DNA of 64,000 nt from an uncultured Actinomyces sp. (GTDB taxonomy: Bacteria > Actinomycetota > Actinomycetes > Actinomycetales > Actinomycetaceae), in contig CALISI010000017.1 of NCBI GenBank assembly GCA_938041695.1, positions 1-64,000 on the forward strand, written 5' to 3'. The translations under genes were made by a program, and so were the position numbers. The stretch's first letter is position 1, and every line of letters begins with the position of its first letter. Below the pieces are notes generated by a model. The model had not been told where the DNA came from, did not search any database, and saw only the letters and a list, made by a program, of their open reading frames with translations. This document shows, piece after piece, positions 54,736 through 63,921 of this stretch.

Positions 54736-54926
54736 GGGTGAGCCTTTCGGTTGTCGTGGGGGGCCGCGAACGGCCGTAATGACATAGCCTAGCGTGCCCA
54801 CGCCCTCGTGCGGGAGTCACGTCCACCCCGAAACACCCCTGATTGATCCCGGAGGCCACGAACCAGTGTCGTGGTTCCTCACCTCACAAACGATCACTCT
54901 CACCCTCGAGAGCACGCTCCGCCAAT

Positions 54927-54963
54927 GAAAAAGCGTGGGGCCCGGCATCAAGCCGGGCCCCAC
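54927..54963 (-). terminator. Terminator of the small TM2 gene
   Basis: 12-bp stem GTGGGGCCCGGC / GCCGGGCCCCAC with a 5-nt loop and minus-strand TTTTT tail. Confidence 0.9.
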
Positions 54964-55004
54964 GGGGTAGTCTGACGCGCGCATCACGCGCGGAGCGCAG
55001 GTGC

Positions 55005-55331
55005 TCAGACGGTGGGAACGCCGTTGGAGTCCGTCGCGTAGATCCACTTGCCCATGAAGGCCATGATGGCGCACGCGAGGCCCGCGATGCCAACCACGAG
55101 GACAATCAGGTAGCCGATGCCAGCCAGGGCACCGCTATCCGACGTGCCACCGATCACCATGAGGACGTAGCCGAGAACCAGAGCGGCGACGCGAATCGCG
55201 CCGACCTTCATGTGGCCGAGGTAGAAGTCACCGGCGGCGATACCGCCGAGGAGCAGGTTGAGCAGGCCAGCGACCATGCGGGACTTGCCCTGGACGGGAG
55301 CGTTGTAACCAGGCTGCTGAGGAGCGGACAT
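55005..55331 (-). CDS. Small TM2-like membrane protein
   Basis: 108 residues: short polar N-terminus (MSAPQQPGYNAPVQGKSR), then helices around LLNLLLGGIAAGDFYLGH and further hydrophobic stretches. The DFYLGH turn corresponds to NFYLG of TM2 domains, so it is probably a relative of the neighbouring gene. It has its own terminator. Confidence 0.85.
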   Translation of the reverse strand: MSAPQQPGYNAPVQGKSRMVAGLLNLLLGGIAAGDFYLGHMKVGAIRVAALVLGYVLMVIGGTSDSGALAGIGYLIVLVVGIAGLACAIMAFMGKWIYATDSNGVPTV

Positions 55332-55499
55332 GTTGTCTCCTATGTGTTGATGACCCCTGGGATGGGGAGTTGTTTGAAAACACGGTCAGACTACCGAAGC
55401 ATTCATATTTTGTACAACATCCTCCCCTTTTTATGTCACAGATCACAGGTTGATTTCTTTCGTTCGTCGCGTTGCGACTTTCTTCCATAGACTGACTGG

Positions 55500-56423
55500 G
55501 TGTTCACAAATCCGACGGCCGAGGCCTCGCGATCACTCCTGATCGACCTGCCCCATTGGTTCGCCGCACATCAGCGCAACCTGCCCATGCGCGCAGCCGA
55601 CGTCTCCGACTGGGGGACCCTCGTCTTTGAGATCATGAGCCAGCAGACCCCCATCTCGCGGGTCCAGCCGATCTGGCTTGAGTGGATGGAACGCTGGCCT
55701 ACCCCCGCCGATCTCGCCGCCGCATCCTCGGCAGACATCATCGTCGCCTGGGCAAACCTCGGATACCCCTCCCGTGCCCTGCGCCTCAAGGCGTGCGCGT
55801 CCGCGATCGTCGAGAAGCACGACGGCGAGGTCCCGCTCACCATGAAGGAACTCACCCTCCTGCCGGGCGTCGGCACCTACACCGCCAGCGCGCTCCTCGC
55901 GTTCCGGCACGGAGTCCGCGTGCCCGTCCTGGACACGAACGTCCGTCGCGTGCTGGTCAGATTTCTCGACGGCCGAGAGTTCCCACCCCACTCGACGCCC
56001 TCGAAAGCGGAAACGACCCGCGCCGAAACGCTCCTCCCAGAAAATGGGCGCGAGGCAGCCGACGTCAGTTTGTCGCTCATGGAATTCGGCGCCCTCGTGT
56101 GCACCCAGCTGAGTCCCTCGTGCGACGAGTGCGCGATACACGCGAATTGCGCGTGGGCCGCCGCGGGATACCCGAAGGACGAGAAGCACCCCACGCCCCA
56201 GCCCTACGTCGGCACCGACCGCCAGGCGCGCGGCCGCATCATGAAAGCCCTGCGCACCGCACACTTCGAAGGCAAGGAAGGCCTCACCAAGCGCAAAGTC
56301 CTCGACGTCGCCCGCATCGACGGCGGCGACCGCTACCAGCCCTCACGCGTGTACCGTGCCCTCCTCAAAGACGGCATGATCGTCTACGACGAGGACACGA
56401 AGCGCGTCACCCTGCCCCAATAA
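55500..56423 (+). CDS. mutY: A/G-specific adenine glycosylase
   Basis: 307 residues. Removes adenine mispaired with 8-oxoguanine. EIMSQQTPISRVQPIW contains the catalytic glutamate, LPGVGTYTASALLAF is the helix-hairpin-helix, VLDTNVRRVLVR carries the catalytic aspartate, and the 4Fe-4S cluster is C-x6-C-x2-C-x5-C in CTQLSPSCDECAIHANC. The C-terminal NUDIX-like 8-oxoG reader is reduced to a winged-helix-like tail. GTG start at 55500. Confidence 0.95.
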   Translation: MFTNPTAEASRSLLIDLPHWFAAHQRNLPMRAADVSDWGTLVFEIMSQQTPISRVQPIWLEWMERWPTPADLAAASSADIIVAWANLGYPSRALRLKACASAIVEKHDGEVPLTMKELTLLPGVGTYTASALLAFRHGVRVPVLDTNVRRVLVRFLDGREFPPHSTPSKAETTRAETLLPENGREAADVSLSLMEFGALVCTQLSPSCDECAIHANCAWAAAGYPKDEKHPTPQPYVGTDRQARGRIMKALRTAHFEGKEGLTKRKVLDVARIDGGDRYQPSRVYRALLKDGMIVYDEDTKRVTLPQ

Positions 56424-56499
56424 CGCCGCAGGCACGAGGCCGGGGACCCTTCACCCGAGGAACGCGGCCCCGGGAGGCACCCACGGCCTCGTCGATCAG

Positions 56500-57840
56500 T
56501 CAGTAGCGGATGGCGTCGATCGGCTTGATGCGCACGGCCGCGAGCGCGGGGATGATCCCGCACAGTGCGCCGATGCTCGTGGAGATGGCGACGCCCGCGA
56601 TGGCGGCGCCGGCGGGGAAGGCCGGGGTGTCGCTGAGCCTGACCCCCAGGGCCTCGAGGGGCAGGAATCGCACGACCACGATCGCGATGCCCACGCCAAT
56701 GACGCCGGCGACGAAGGTCGCGACGACGGACTCCATGAAGACCGCGAAGAAGACGCGCGCCGCGGAGGCGCCGACGGCCCGCCGGATGCCGATCTCGCGC
56801 ACGCGCTGGCGCACGGTCACGATGGCGACGTTGAGCAGGCCCAGAGCGCCCAGGAACACGATGATGCCGCCGATGACCATGATGACGGTGGAGATCGTGC
56901 CGAGCTGCTCCTCGCCGATGTCCTCGTGCTCACCGCCGGAGACGGACACCCGCCAGCCCTCGCCGAGGATCGAGGCCAGGGCGCGCGGTAGGGTCTCGCG
57001 CGCCTGGTCGGCGTTCTCGGTGCCCACCCACGCAATCATGGCCGGGGAGGTCATCTGTGGGAAGGACACGCGCGCCGCGTCGTAGTGCGCGAACACGGTC
57101 GGCATCTCGTAGGAGCTCTTCGACTTGGTGACGCCGACGACGCGCATCGCGACGCCGTCGCTCGTGTGCAGGACGATCGGCACCTGGTCGATGGGGGCGC
57201 GCCCGAGCTGATCCCACAGGGTCTGCGAGATGACGACGGGAATCAGGCGCTGGTCGGCGTCGCTGCTCTCGACCCAGCGTCCCGCGAGCATGCGGGTGCG
57301 GTAGATAACCGCGTAGGAGGGGTCCACGCCCTGGAACGCGACGCCGTCAACCATGTCGCCGATCTTCGTCAGGGGATAGCCGCGGAATTGTCCGCTGGCC
57401 CGGGCCTGGCGGGCTTCGACGATCTCACCGCCCCCGCTGGAAAAGCGCGACCAGTAGTGGATGTCCGTCTTGTCGGCCAGGGTGGCCATGGCCCCCCCGA
57501 TCGTGTCCTTCTCATCGGGGCGCGTCGCCGTCTGCGCGCCGGCAGGTGAGGCATCGACTCCCGTCCCGGAGACGTCCTGGTACGGGCCGCTGCCTGACGG
57601 CCCCTCCGAGGACGCCGAGGAGCTTTCGGGGGTCAGTCGCAAGGTGACCGAGCGTCCCTCGTACAGCTCCGCCAACTCGCGCGAGGACTGCAGGAGCAGG
57701 TCACCGAGCGCGATCACGATCGTCATCGCAGCGACGGCCGCGACCACGCCCACGAGGGAGAGGACGACGCGCGCCTTCTGCACCTTGACCTCGCCCCACG
57801 CCTCGATGAGTGCACCCAGGATCTGACTAACGGCGTTCAC
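56500..57840 (-). CDS. MacB-type ABC permease (FtsX fold)
   Basis: 446 residues. One helix near the N-terminus (VVLSLVGVVAAVAAMTIVIAL), a large extracytoplasmic domain, then three helices with LLNVAIVTVRQRVREIGIRRAVGAS and a terminal PALAAVRIKPIDAIRY, the normal MacB/FtsX layout. GTG start at 57840 with GGAGGGGAGTA upstream, overlapping the ATPase stop by 14 nt. Third gene of an adaptor-ATPase-permease operon, likely exporting a peptide, antibiotic or envelope component. Confidence 0.92.
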   Translation of the reverse strand: MNAVSQILGALIEAWGEVKVQKARVVLSLVGVVAAVAAMTIVIALGDLLLQSSRELAELYEGRSVTLRLTPESSSASSEGPSGSGPYQDVSGTGVDASPAGAQTATRPDEKDTIGGAMATLADKTDIHYWSRFSSGGGEIVEARQARASGQFRGYPLTKIGDMVDGVAFQGVDPSYAVIYRTRMLAGRWVESSDADQRLIPVVISQTLWDQLGRAPIDQVPIVLHTSDGVAMRVVGVTKSKSSYEMPTVFAHYDAARVSFPQMTSPAMIAWVGTENADQARETLPRALASILGEGWRVSVSGGEHEDIGEEQLGTISTVIMVIGGIIVFLGALGLLNVAIVTVRQRVREIGIRRAVGASAARVFFAVFMESVVATFVAGVIGVGIAIVVVRFLPLEALGVRLSDTPAFPAGAAIAGVAISTSIGALCGIIPALAAVRIKPIDAIRY

Positions 57841-58690
57841 TACTCCCCTCCTCCGTCGTCGTGGGGGACGAGGCCTGCTCGGCTTCCGGGTCGCCCTCGG
57901 CGGGCGGCAGCGGGGGTTCAGCCGCAGCGGGTTCTGTGCCCGCCTGCTCGGTCCCGGCCTCGTCGCCCGAGTGCACCACCTCCGCGCGGTGCGCGAGAGC
58001 GGCGGGATCCCCTGCCTCGTGCAGGGTGCCGTCGTAGAGCTCGTAGGCGCGCTGCGCCCGCGCGGCCACCGCCATGTCGTGCGTGATGACGATGAGGGCA
58101 GCGTTGGACTCGCGGGCGACCTCCTCGAGGAGGGCCATGACGACGCGGCCCGTGTCCGTGTCGAGGGCGCCCGTCGGCTCGTCGGCGAGGATGACGCGCG
58201 GGCGGCGCACGAGGGCACGCGCGATCGCGATGCGCTGCTGCTCGCCGCCGCTCATCTCGCCCGGGTACGAGTCCGCGCGCTCCCCCAGGCCCACATGCTC
58301 CAACATGTCGAGGGCAATCGAGCGCCTGCGCAGCAGCTGAGGGCCCGGCGCATACAGGAGGGGAACCTCGACGTTCTCGGCGGCCGTGCGCGCCGAGAAG
58401 ATGTTGAACTGCTGGAACACGAAACCGAAATCTTCACCGCGCATGCGAGCACGGCGCCCCTCCCCCAGGCGCGTCGTATCCACCCCGTCCAGCTCGTACG
58501 TGCCCGAGGTCGGGGCATCCAACAGGCCAATGATGTTGAGCATCGTGGACTTACCCGTGCCCGAGCGACCGACGATGGACACGTGCTCACCCTGGGCGAC
58601 ATCCAGATTGACACCGCGCAGAATGTGCAGATCCTCCCCGTCAGGCAGGGTCACCGTGCGGGTCACGTCCCGCAGGCACACGAGACTCAT
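57827..58690 (-). CDS. MacB/LolD-type ABC ATPase
   Basis: 287 residues. Walker A GRSGTGKSTMLN, signature MSGGEQQRIAIARAL, Walker B VILADEPTGALD and the H-loop VITHDM are all present. The C-terminal 60 residues are a Glu/Pro-rich tail absent from most relatives. Starts in an ATGA overlap with the adaptor gene stop. Confidence 0.96.
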   Translation of the reverse strand: MSLVCLRDVTRTVTLPDGEDLHILRGVNLDVAQGEHVSIVGRSGTGKSTMLNIIGLLDAPTSGTYELDGVDTTRLGEGRRARMRGEDFGFVFQQFNIFSARTAAENVEVPLLYAPGPQLLRRRSIALDMLEHVGLGERADSYPGEMSGGEQQRIAIARALVRRPRVILADEPTGALDTDTGRVVMALLEEVARESNAALIVITHDMAVAARAQRAYELYDGTLHEAGDPAALAHRAEVVHSGDEAGTEQAGTEPAAAEPPLPPAEGDPEAEQASSPTTTEEGSSERR

Positions 58691-59772
58691 TGCGCGCCCG
58701 CCCCGCCGGTCGAGCCGCCCGCGCCGCCAGCCCGACCGGAGTCCGCACCGCCCAAGGGACCATCCTGGTAGTCCTGATCGTCCTTGTTCGAGGTCGGGGT
58801 GAACTCGAGGATCTCCTCGCCCTCCGTCAATCCCTCCTTCACCTCGACCATCTTGCCGTCGGTAATGCCCAGGGTGACGGCGCGCTTCTCAGGCTTGGTG
58901 GGGTCGGAGGTCGGCAGGTAGACGGAGCCGGACTGGTAGCGCCCCTCGACCGCGGAGATCGGCACCGCGAGGACGCCCGTCGCCGAGCCGGCCGTCATCT
59001 CGAGGGTCACCTGCAGGCCCGCGAAGACCGTCTGATCTGCAGGGATCGCGCAGCGGGCCTTCAGGTCCGTCGAGGACGAGGCCCCACTCTCGGACCCCGC
59101 GCTTGCCTTCGGATCCTGCTGCTTACCGGTCGGACTCACAAGCTTGACACCCGAGCACTCGAAGGGCGCGGGACCATTCTTAATCGTGATGGTCGCCGTC
59201 GAGGGCGCGTCCTGCAGTCGGTACATTTGGTCCGCACTCAGGGAGGCGACCGCGGAGAAAGTCGCCGGGGCGACGGTCGCAACCGTGTCGCCGATCGCGA
59301 ACTGCTGACCGACCAGCACACTCGTCGACACCGTCCCGTCACCGGGCGACACGACCGTCTCGTACTTGTACGTCGTGTCGTCGGTCTCAACGCTCATATT
59401 GCCGTCCTCGTCGGTCACCTGACGGGTCTCACCCGGGATTTCCTTGCGAATCTGGACGATGGGATCTCCCTTGGACACCCTGTCACCATCGTTGACGAAG
59501 GTCCGCACGACATTGCCGTCCAGAGTCGCGCGGGCGACGACCGGCTCGTCCGCCTGGATCGTGCCCGTGACGCTCACTGTGTTCGTGATGTCGGCGCGAC
59601 CCACCTCGATCGTCATCTGCCCGAAGCTACCTCCCGGGTCCATGCCATCGGTGCCCTCATCCTTCTGGGCGGCGGGAAAGAACGCGAACTTCACCAAGGA
59701 GATGGCGATAACCACCCAGGCCAGAACCTTGACAACGTCGAGCACCTGGGCGGTGCGGGTCTTGTGTGCCAC
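58687..59772 (-). CDS. Periplasmic-adaptor-like (HlyD/MacA) efflux subunit
   Basis: 361 residues. N-terminal membrane anchor (VLDVVKVLAWVVIAISLVKF), split lipoyl/barrel-sandwich halves (GTIQADEPVVARATLDGNVV and VVSPGDGTVSTSVLVGQQFA), beta-barrel and C-terminal membrane-proximal domain (GVLAVPISAVEGRYQSGSVY, GEEILEFTP). No coiled-coil hairpin, as in Gram-positive relatives. First gene of the operon. Confidence 0.9.
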   Translation of the reverse strand: MAHKTRTAQVLDVVKVLAWVVIAISLVKFAFFPAAQKDEGTDGMDPGGSFGQMTIEVGRADITNTVSVTGTIQADEPVVARATLDGNVVRTFVNDGDRVSKGDPIVQIRKEIPGETRQVTDEDGNMSVETDDTTYKYETVVSPGDGTVSTSVLVGQQFAIGDTVATVAPATFSAVASLSADQMYRLQDAPSTATITIKNGPAPFECSGVKLVSPTGKQQDPKASAGSESGASSSTDLKARCAIPADQTVFAGLQVTLEMTAGSATGVLAVPISAVEGRYQSGSVYLPTSDPTKPEKRAVTLGITDGKMVEVKEGLTEGEEILEFTPTSNKDDQDYQDGPLGGADSGRAGGAGGSTGGAGAQ

Positions 59773-59933
59773 GTGCGTCTCCTTCGATGAACGGCGTTAC
59801 CCAATTGTAAGGTGCGCCTCACACACGCAGCAACGTTTCCCGCTTCTTATCAGGGTTTTCTCAGGGGCTTCCCGTTGGCTGGGCAGCGCGCTTCCATGCC
59901 CTACGATGGGGATCGAACCGACGAAAGGCTGCC

Positions 59934-60545
59934 ATGATCCGCCGCGCCACGCCCGCAGACGCCGAGGCCCTCTCCGGCCTCTCACGCACCTGCTTCACTC
60001 AGACCTTCGGGCACCTCTACGCACCCTCCGACCTCGAGGCCTTCCTCGACGAGGCTTACTCCCCCACCGTCCTGCGCGCCAAACTCAACGACCCCGAGCG
60101 CGCGACGTGGCTCCTCTTCGACGAGCCAGTTGACGAGGCCGGGGCAACGCTCTCCTCCGGCGACCACCCGGGCACGCCCGACCCCGGAGACGAGGCCCCG
60201 GCCTCGTCCGTCTCACAAGCCCCCATCGGCTACGTGACCGCATGCCCCGCGCACCTGCCCCACCCCGACGTCGCGCCCGGCGACGGTGAGGTTCAGCGCC
60301 TCTACATCCTGCAGGGACACCAAGGTGGGGGCCGCGGTACCGTGCTGCTTCGCACCGCGCTGGACTGGCTCGAGCGCGGCGGCCCGCGCACCCTCTGGAT
60401 CGGCGTGTGGAGCGAAAACTACGGGGCGCAGCGCTTCTATGCGCGCCACGGCTTCGAAATCGTCGGCGACTACTCCTTCATGGTGGGCGACCACGCCGAC
60501 CACGAACTCATCACGCGCCGCCTCCCGCGAGCGATCACTGCGTGA
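59934..60545 (+). CDS. GNAT-family N-acetyltransferase
   Basis: 203 residues. MIRRATPADAEALSGLSRTC, the acetyl-CoA loop VQRLYILQGHQGGGRGTVLL and C-terminal SENYGAQRFYARHGFEIVGD define the fold; it is close to acetyltransferases acting on small amines or antibiotics, substrate unknown. A low-complexity insert of about 30 residues (EAGATLSSGDHPGTPDPGD) interrupts the domain before strand 4 and carries the dispersed GACGAGGCC DNA motif twice. Confidence 0.9.
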   Translation: MIRRATPADAEALSGLSRTCFTQTFGHLYAPSDLEAFLDEAYSPTVLRAKLNDPERATWLLFDEPVDEAGATLSSGDHPGTPDPGDEAPASSVSQAPIGYVTACPAHLPHPDVAPGDGEVQRLYILQGHQGGGRGTVLLRTALDWLERGGPRTLWIGVWSENYGAQRFYARHGFEIVGDYSFMVGDHADHELITRRLPRAITA

Positions 60546-60613
60546 GTAGCGCGTGAGCGGCGCACGCTCGACGCGTGAGCGGCGCGTCAGTTGCCCGCGC
60601 ACCAACGCTCATA

Positions 60614-60650
60614 GACGAAAGGACCCCGAGGCGTCATGCCTCGGGGTCCT
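60614..60650 (-). terminator. Terminator of trxA
   Basis: 13-bp stem AGGACCCCGAGGC / GCCTCGGGGTCCT with loop GTCAT; minus-strand tail CCTTTCGTC. Confidence 0.85.
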
Positions 60651-60665
60651 CCCCACGTTGCGCCG

Positions 60666-61031
60666 TCAGGCCTGCTCCGATTCGGCGATCTTCTTGCGCA
60701 CGTCATCCATGTCCAGGTTCTGGATCTGCGAAATCAGATCCTCAAGCGCAGACAGCGGCAGAGCGCCGGACTGGCGGAACACCGCGATGCCATCGCGGAA
60801 CGCCATGAGGGTCGGGATCGACGTGATCTGCGCGGCCATCGCCAGCTGCTGCTGGTCATCCGTGTCGATCTTGCCGAACACGATGTCCGGGTACTTCTCG
60901 GAAGCCTCTTCGAAGATGGGGCCGAACTGGCGGCACGGGCCGCACCAAGTCGCCCAGAAATCCACCAGCACGATGCCGCCGGCGGACACGGTCTGCTCGA
61001 AGTTCTCCTGCGTGAGAGTAACGGTAGCCAT
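60666..61031 (-). CDS. trxA: Thioredoxin
   Basis: 121 residues. VLVDFWATWCGPCRQFGPIF holds the redox-active WCGPC; the cis-proline is in SIPTLMAFRDG. General disulfide reductant and likely partner of MsrB in this window. Slightly longer C-terminus than E. coli TrxA. Confidence 0.95.
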   Translation of the reverse strand: MATVTLTQENFEQTVSAGGIVLVDFWATWCGPCRQFGPIFEEASEKYPDIVFGKIDTDDQQQLAMAAQITSIPTLMAFRDGIAVFRQSGALPLSALEDLISQIQNLDMDDVRKKIAESEQA

Positions 61032-61127
61032 GATTCTCCTGTTGTCGCCGGCTAACCCGACGGTGGTCGAGGCGCAGGCTTGGTGCCCACGCGTGAACTG
61101 TCTTATTCAACGGGCGCGGCGCGCCCA

Positions 61128-61766
61128 CTATTCCCCTGAGGGAAGATCCGCGGTCGTGACGTGGCGCACGTTTTCCTCCGAGGCGCCCAAGCCTCGCAAA
61201 ATGAACGTCTCCACCAACGTCAGCGCGGACTCGCGATGCTCCGGATCTTGCGGCAGACGCTGCCCCTGCAGCGTCGCGTGAATCAGGTGCACCGCGCCGA
61301 GCGTATTCTGCTGAGCGATCAGCCCGCGCTCCATGGCCTCGTCAAGAATGCCGATGAGGACCTCACCCACAACACCCGCATGATCATGCAGGTGCGAGGC
61401 GCCTTGGCCGGACATGTGACGGCGCAGACCCATTCCAGCCTTCACGTGGTAGCGGCCAATCATCTGCAGGTGGGAACGAATGTAAATGCGCAGGCCCATC
61501 AGGGGATCCGGCTCAGCTTCGAGGCGCTGAGTCAGCACGCGCGCGAACTCGCTCGTCACCTCGCGTATGTAGGCGAGCAGGAGCACTTCCTTGTCCGCGA
61601 AATGGTTATAGACCGCCGTGCGACCGACGCCCGCGCGCTCCGCGATCTGGCTCATCGTGATCGACTCGAAGGACTGCTCGCCCATGAGCGACCCCAGGGC
61701 CTCGAACAGGCGCGCGCGAGTCAGCTCGCGGTGAGAGGCAAGGGACTCCCCAATAATCTTCGGCAT
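61128..61766 (-). CDS. TetR/AcrR-family transcriptional regulator
   Basis: 212 residues. The N-terminal helix-turn-helix reads ESITMSQIAERAGVGRTAVY with NHFADKEVLLLAYI, a textbook TetR DNA-binding domain; the C-terminal ligand domain is unassigned. It lies upstream of trxA on the same strand, about 100 nt away. Targets unknown; the MacAB-like operon nearby is a candidate only by distance. Confidence 0.92.
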   Translation of the reverse strand: MPKIIGESLASHRELTRARLFEALGSLMGEQSFESITMSQIAERAGVGRTAVYNHFADKEVLLLAYIREVTSEFARVLTQRLEAEPDPLMGLRIYIRSHLQMIGRYHVKAGMGLRRHMSGQGASHLHDHAGVVGEVLIGILDEAMERGLIAQQNTLGAVHLIHATLQGQRLPQDPEHRESALTLVETFILRGLGASEENVRHVTTADLPSGE

Positions 61767-61831
61767 GCGCTTATTCTGACATCTTTCCCCTCAGTGTCGT
61801 CAAATTGTGGCTGCGCGCCGGTTGCCCATCC

Positions 61832-62251
61832 TTAGCGAGCGCAGCGGGCGACCACGGCCTCGACGATGGGGAAGTCTGCGACGATCCACGGGAGCGCGGC
61901 GAGGTCCGCGAGGGGCACCCACCGGGCCTCAAGGTGCGACGCGCCCACGCGCGGAGAGGGCGAACCAGGCGCGACCTCGGCGAGCCACACGCCCATGACG
62001 CGACCGCCCACAATCGGCCACCACTGGCCACCCACCGGGCACACGCGCGCGCCTACGGTGAGGCGCGCGCCGAGCTCCTCGACTATCTCGCGCTCAAGGG
62101 CTTTTACTGGATCCTCATTGTCCTCGACCTTGCCGCCGGGCAGCTCGAACTGACCGCGCAGCTCCTGCGGGTACGCTCGCGAGCAGGCGAGCAACGTCGT
62201 GGGCGCACTCAGCGAATCGACGATCGCGGCGGCCACCACGGGACGAGTCAT
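61832..62251 (-). CDS. MutT-like NUDIX hydrolase
   Basis: 139 residues. NUDIX box GKVEDNEDPVKALEREIVEE-LG complete with the REVxEE residues; FELPGGK precedes it. Small single-domain proteins of this type sanitise 8-oxo-dGTP or related nucleotides. ATG 62251 (MTRPVVAAAIV) preferred over 62266. Confidence 0.93.
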   Translation of the reverse strand: MTRPVVAAAIVDSLSAPTTLLACSRAYPQELRGQFELPGGKVEDNEDPVKALEREIVEELGARLTVGARVCPVGGQWWPIVGGRVMGVWLAEVAPGSPSPRVGASHLEARWVPLADLAALPWIVADFPIVEAVVARCAR

Positions 62252-62609
62252 GGGAACTCCAATCAATCAGGCGAGCCCAGTGTATCTGGAGGGAGAGCGC
62301 ACGTCGGATCTGGATGGCAAACGCCAGCGGCGTACACCTGGCATCTCCTATTCCTCATCTTCCTTATCGAACCGACAAGTGGCGCCAGTTGCGCGAATAT
62401 CCATACACCCGCTACCGTTCCTCGCCTCCCCATATCCCAACCACACCAGCTTGCAGCCGTTGCACGGGTATCCACACGCCAGACCTGCCACAACACTCCA
62501 CCAGCACCCAGCCCCCGAGCACCCCGCCTCAAACTCCAGCGGTGCCGGTTGCGCGGCTATCCGACGTGACGATATGATCGACGGGTCGATTCCTTCGGGA
62601 CGATGAATT
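62252..62609. other. Intergenic region with three GTTGC(G/A)CG..TATCC boxes (358 nt)
   Basis: No gene seen. Three 15-nt direct repeats occur at 62388 (GTTGCGCGAATATCC), 62459 (GTTGCACGGGTATCC) and 62548 (GTTGCGCGGCTATCC), each followed by a G/C-A-C-type extension. The last is about 48 nt before tRNA-Gly. Possible regulator sites. Confidence 0.55.
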
Positions 62610-62680
62610 GCGGGCGTAGTTCATCGGTAGAATGGAAGCTTCCCAAGCTTCAGAGGCGGGTTCGATTCCCGTCGCCCGCT
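62610..62680 (+). tRNA. tRNA-Gly (anticodon CCC)
   Basis: Acceptor GCGGGCG / CGCCCGC, anticodon stem GAAGC/GCTTC around TTCCCAA giving CCC, T-arm GCGGG TTCGATT CCCGT. CCA not encoded. Confidence 0.94.
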
Positions 62681-62851
62681 CCGTTTTCCGCCTGGCCGTG
62701 CGCCGGACGGTTTTGTTATGCCTAGCCGGCCTGCACTGAACTACCACGCACAGGCCGAGTATGCCAACCTCATGCGGCAACTACGACGCCAGAACCCGAG
62801 AAGTATCATGCTCATCCGGGGCCTCACAGTCTCGCGTGATGGCAAAAGTAC

Positions 62852-63397
62852 TCAACTCTGAGCCACTGACGACTGTTGATCGTATTCAGCCTTCAGCATC
62901 CGCGCAGCATCAGTTGCTCGAACTGGAGGCTGCCAACCTTCCCGACAGAAAGATGCCGGTGCCTGGCGATGCATTTCGAGCAACTTCTCGCAATCAGCTA
63001 GTTCACTAGCCACAACGAGCCCCTCATCAGACAGCTTCTTCCAGAACGCAATCCCGTTAGGGTCAATCTCAATCCCAGAGACACCAATCTGATGATCCGG
63101 AAACCTCCGACGCAGCTCGAGGATAAGCTCTGTCCCCCAGCCAACACGACGGGCACAATGAGCAACCTTCAATCGAGTGACGGTAACTTGGCTGCCGCAA
63201 ACACGAAAACTACATTGTGCCAAGGTTTCTTCTTTAAGCCCACGTTTTATGTGGTCAATACGAAGGTGCTCACGATTCTCGATCCATAATCTGAAGTCGC
63301 CAACACGACGTTCATCCCACGGACCGATAGCAGAGCTTTTGGATGCCCGCGCAAAGAGCGAAAATAGTCTGTCAAACACAGCTGCATTGTAGGGCAT
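62852..63397 (-). CDS. Hypothetical, GNAT-like protein of atypical composition
   Basis: 181 residues from ATG 63397. Coding GC is visibly lower than in neighbouring genes and codon use is less biased, suggesting recent acquisition. The stretch RVGWGTELILELRRRFPDHQ, then GIEIDPNGIAFWKKLSDEGL, resembles the acetyl-CoA loop and C-terminal part of GNAT enzymes, but the motif is imperfect and I would not assign an activity. It is flanked by palindromic repeats. Confidence 0.65.
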   Translation of the reverse strand: MPYNAAVFDRLFSLFARASKSSAIGPWDERRVGDFRLWIENREHLRIDHIKRGLKEETLAQCSFRVCGSQVTVTRLKVAHCARRVGWGTELILELRRRFPDHQIGVSGIEIDPNGIAFWKKLSDEGLVVASELADCEKLLEMHRQAPASFCREGWQPPVRATDAARMLKAEYDQQSSVAQS

Positions 63398-63505
63398 TGT
63401 AGAACTAGCTGGGGGATGAAAACGGACTCTACACATTGCTTGTCCAACCTAGTACTTCACTTAGTATCAGGGCACCTGCGCAAATGCGCCAAGTCTGAGG
63501 CCACA

Positions 63506-63700
63506 TGCCCAAGGCGCAGTCCACCTCTCCCACAACGGCCCATTTTCGCCATGTTTATACGAGGTGGTCTGCACTTTGGGCGACGCACCACCTCGAGTCG
63601 AGACCTGACCGCCGGCCGATGAGGGGAATTGCACTACATGAGGGGCCGACACGCCCGCGACACGCTGCTCGACGGCTTCATGTAGTGCAAAACCCCCACC
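63506..63700. repeat. Palindromic intergenic element, copy C
   Basis: Stem 1: GCGCAGTCCACCTC (63513-63526) against GAGGTGGTCTGC (63560-63571), with GCCCAA / TTTGGGC outside. Stem 2: perfect 13-bp arms TTGCACTACATGA (63629-63641) / TCATGTAGTGCAA (63678-63690). Same order of stems and interspersed words (GACACGCC, AAACCCCC) as at 26.1-26.7 kb. Confidence 0.78.
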
Positions 63701-63921
63701 ACTACCAGCATGGAGGGCGCCGCTTCGTCTACAAGACCTGGGCGCAGTGCCGGTTGGCGCAAAATTACTCGCCCGGCATGGCAACTTCTCGAAGTCGAAA
63801 CGCTCAAGGCCACGACGACACATTCATGCTGTCCACATAAAACCACCAGCCCCACTGCTCGCCTCCTGTAGCGAGTTGTTGAAACCGACGGCACCACCGC
63901 GCGCCTGCCCGAGCTGACCAA

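Noticed and set aside
56500..58218. Extended permease reading frame of 572 codons
   Set aside because: The first 126 codons lie out of frame inside the ATPase gene and are Arg/Pro/Ser-rich; GTG 57840 has a ribosome site and fits MacB.
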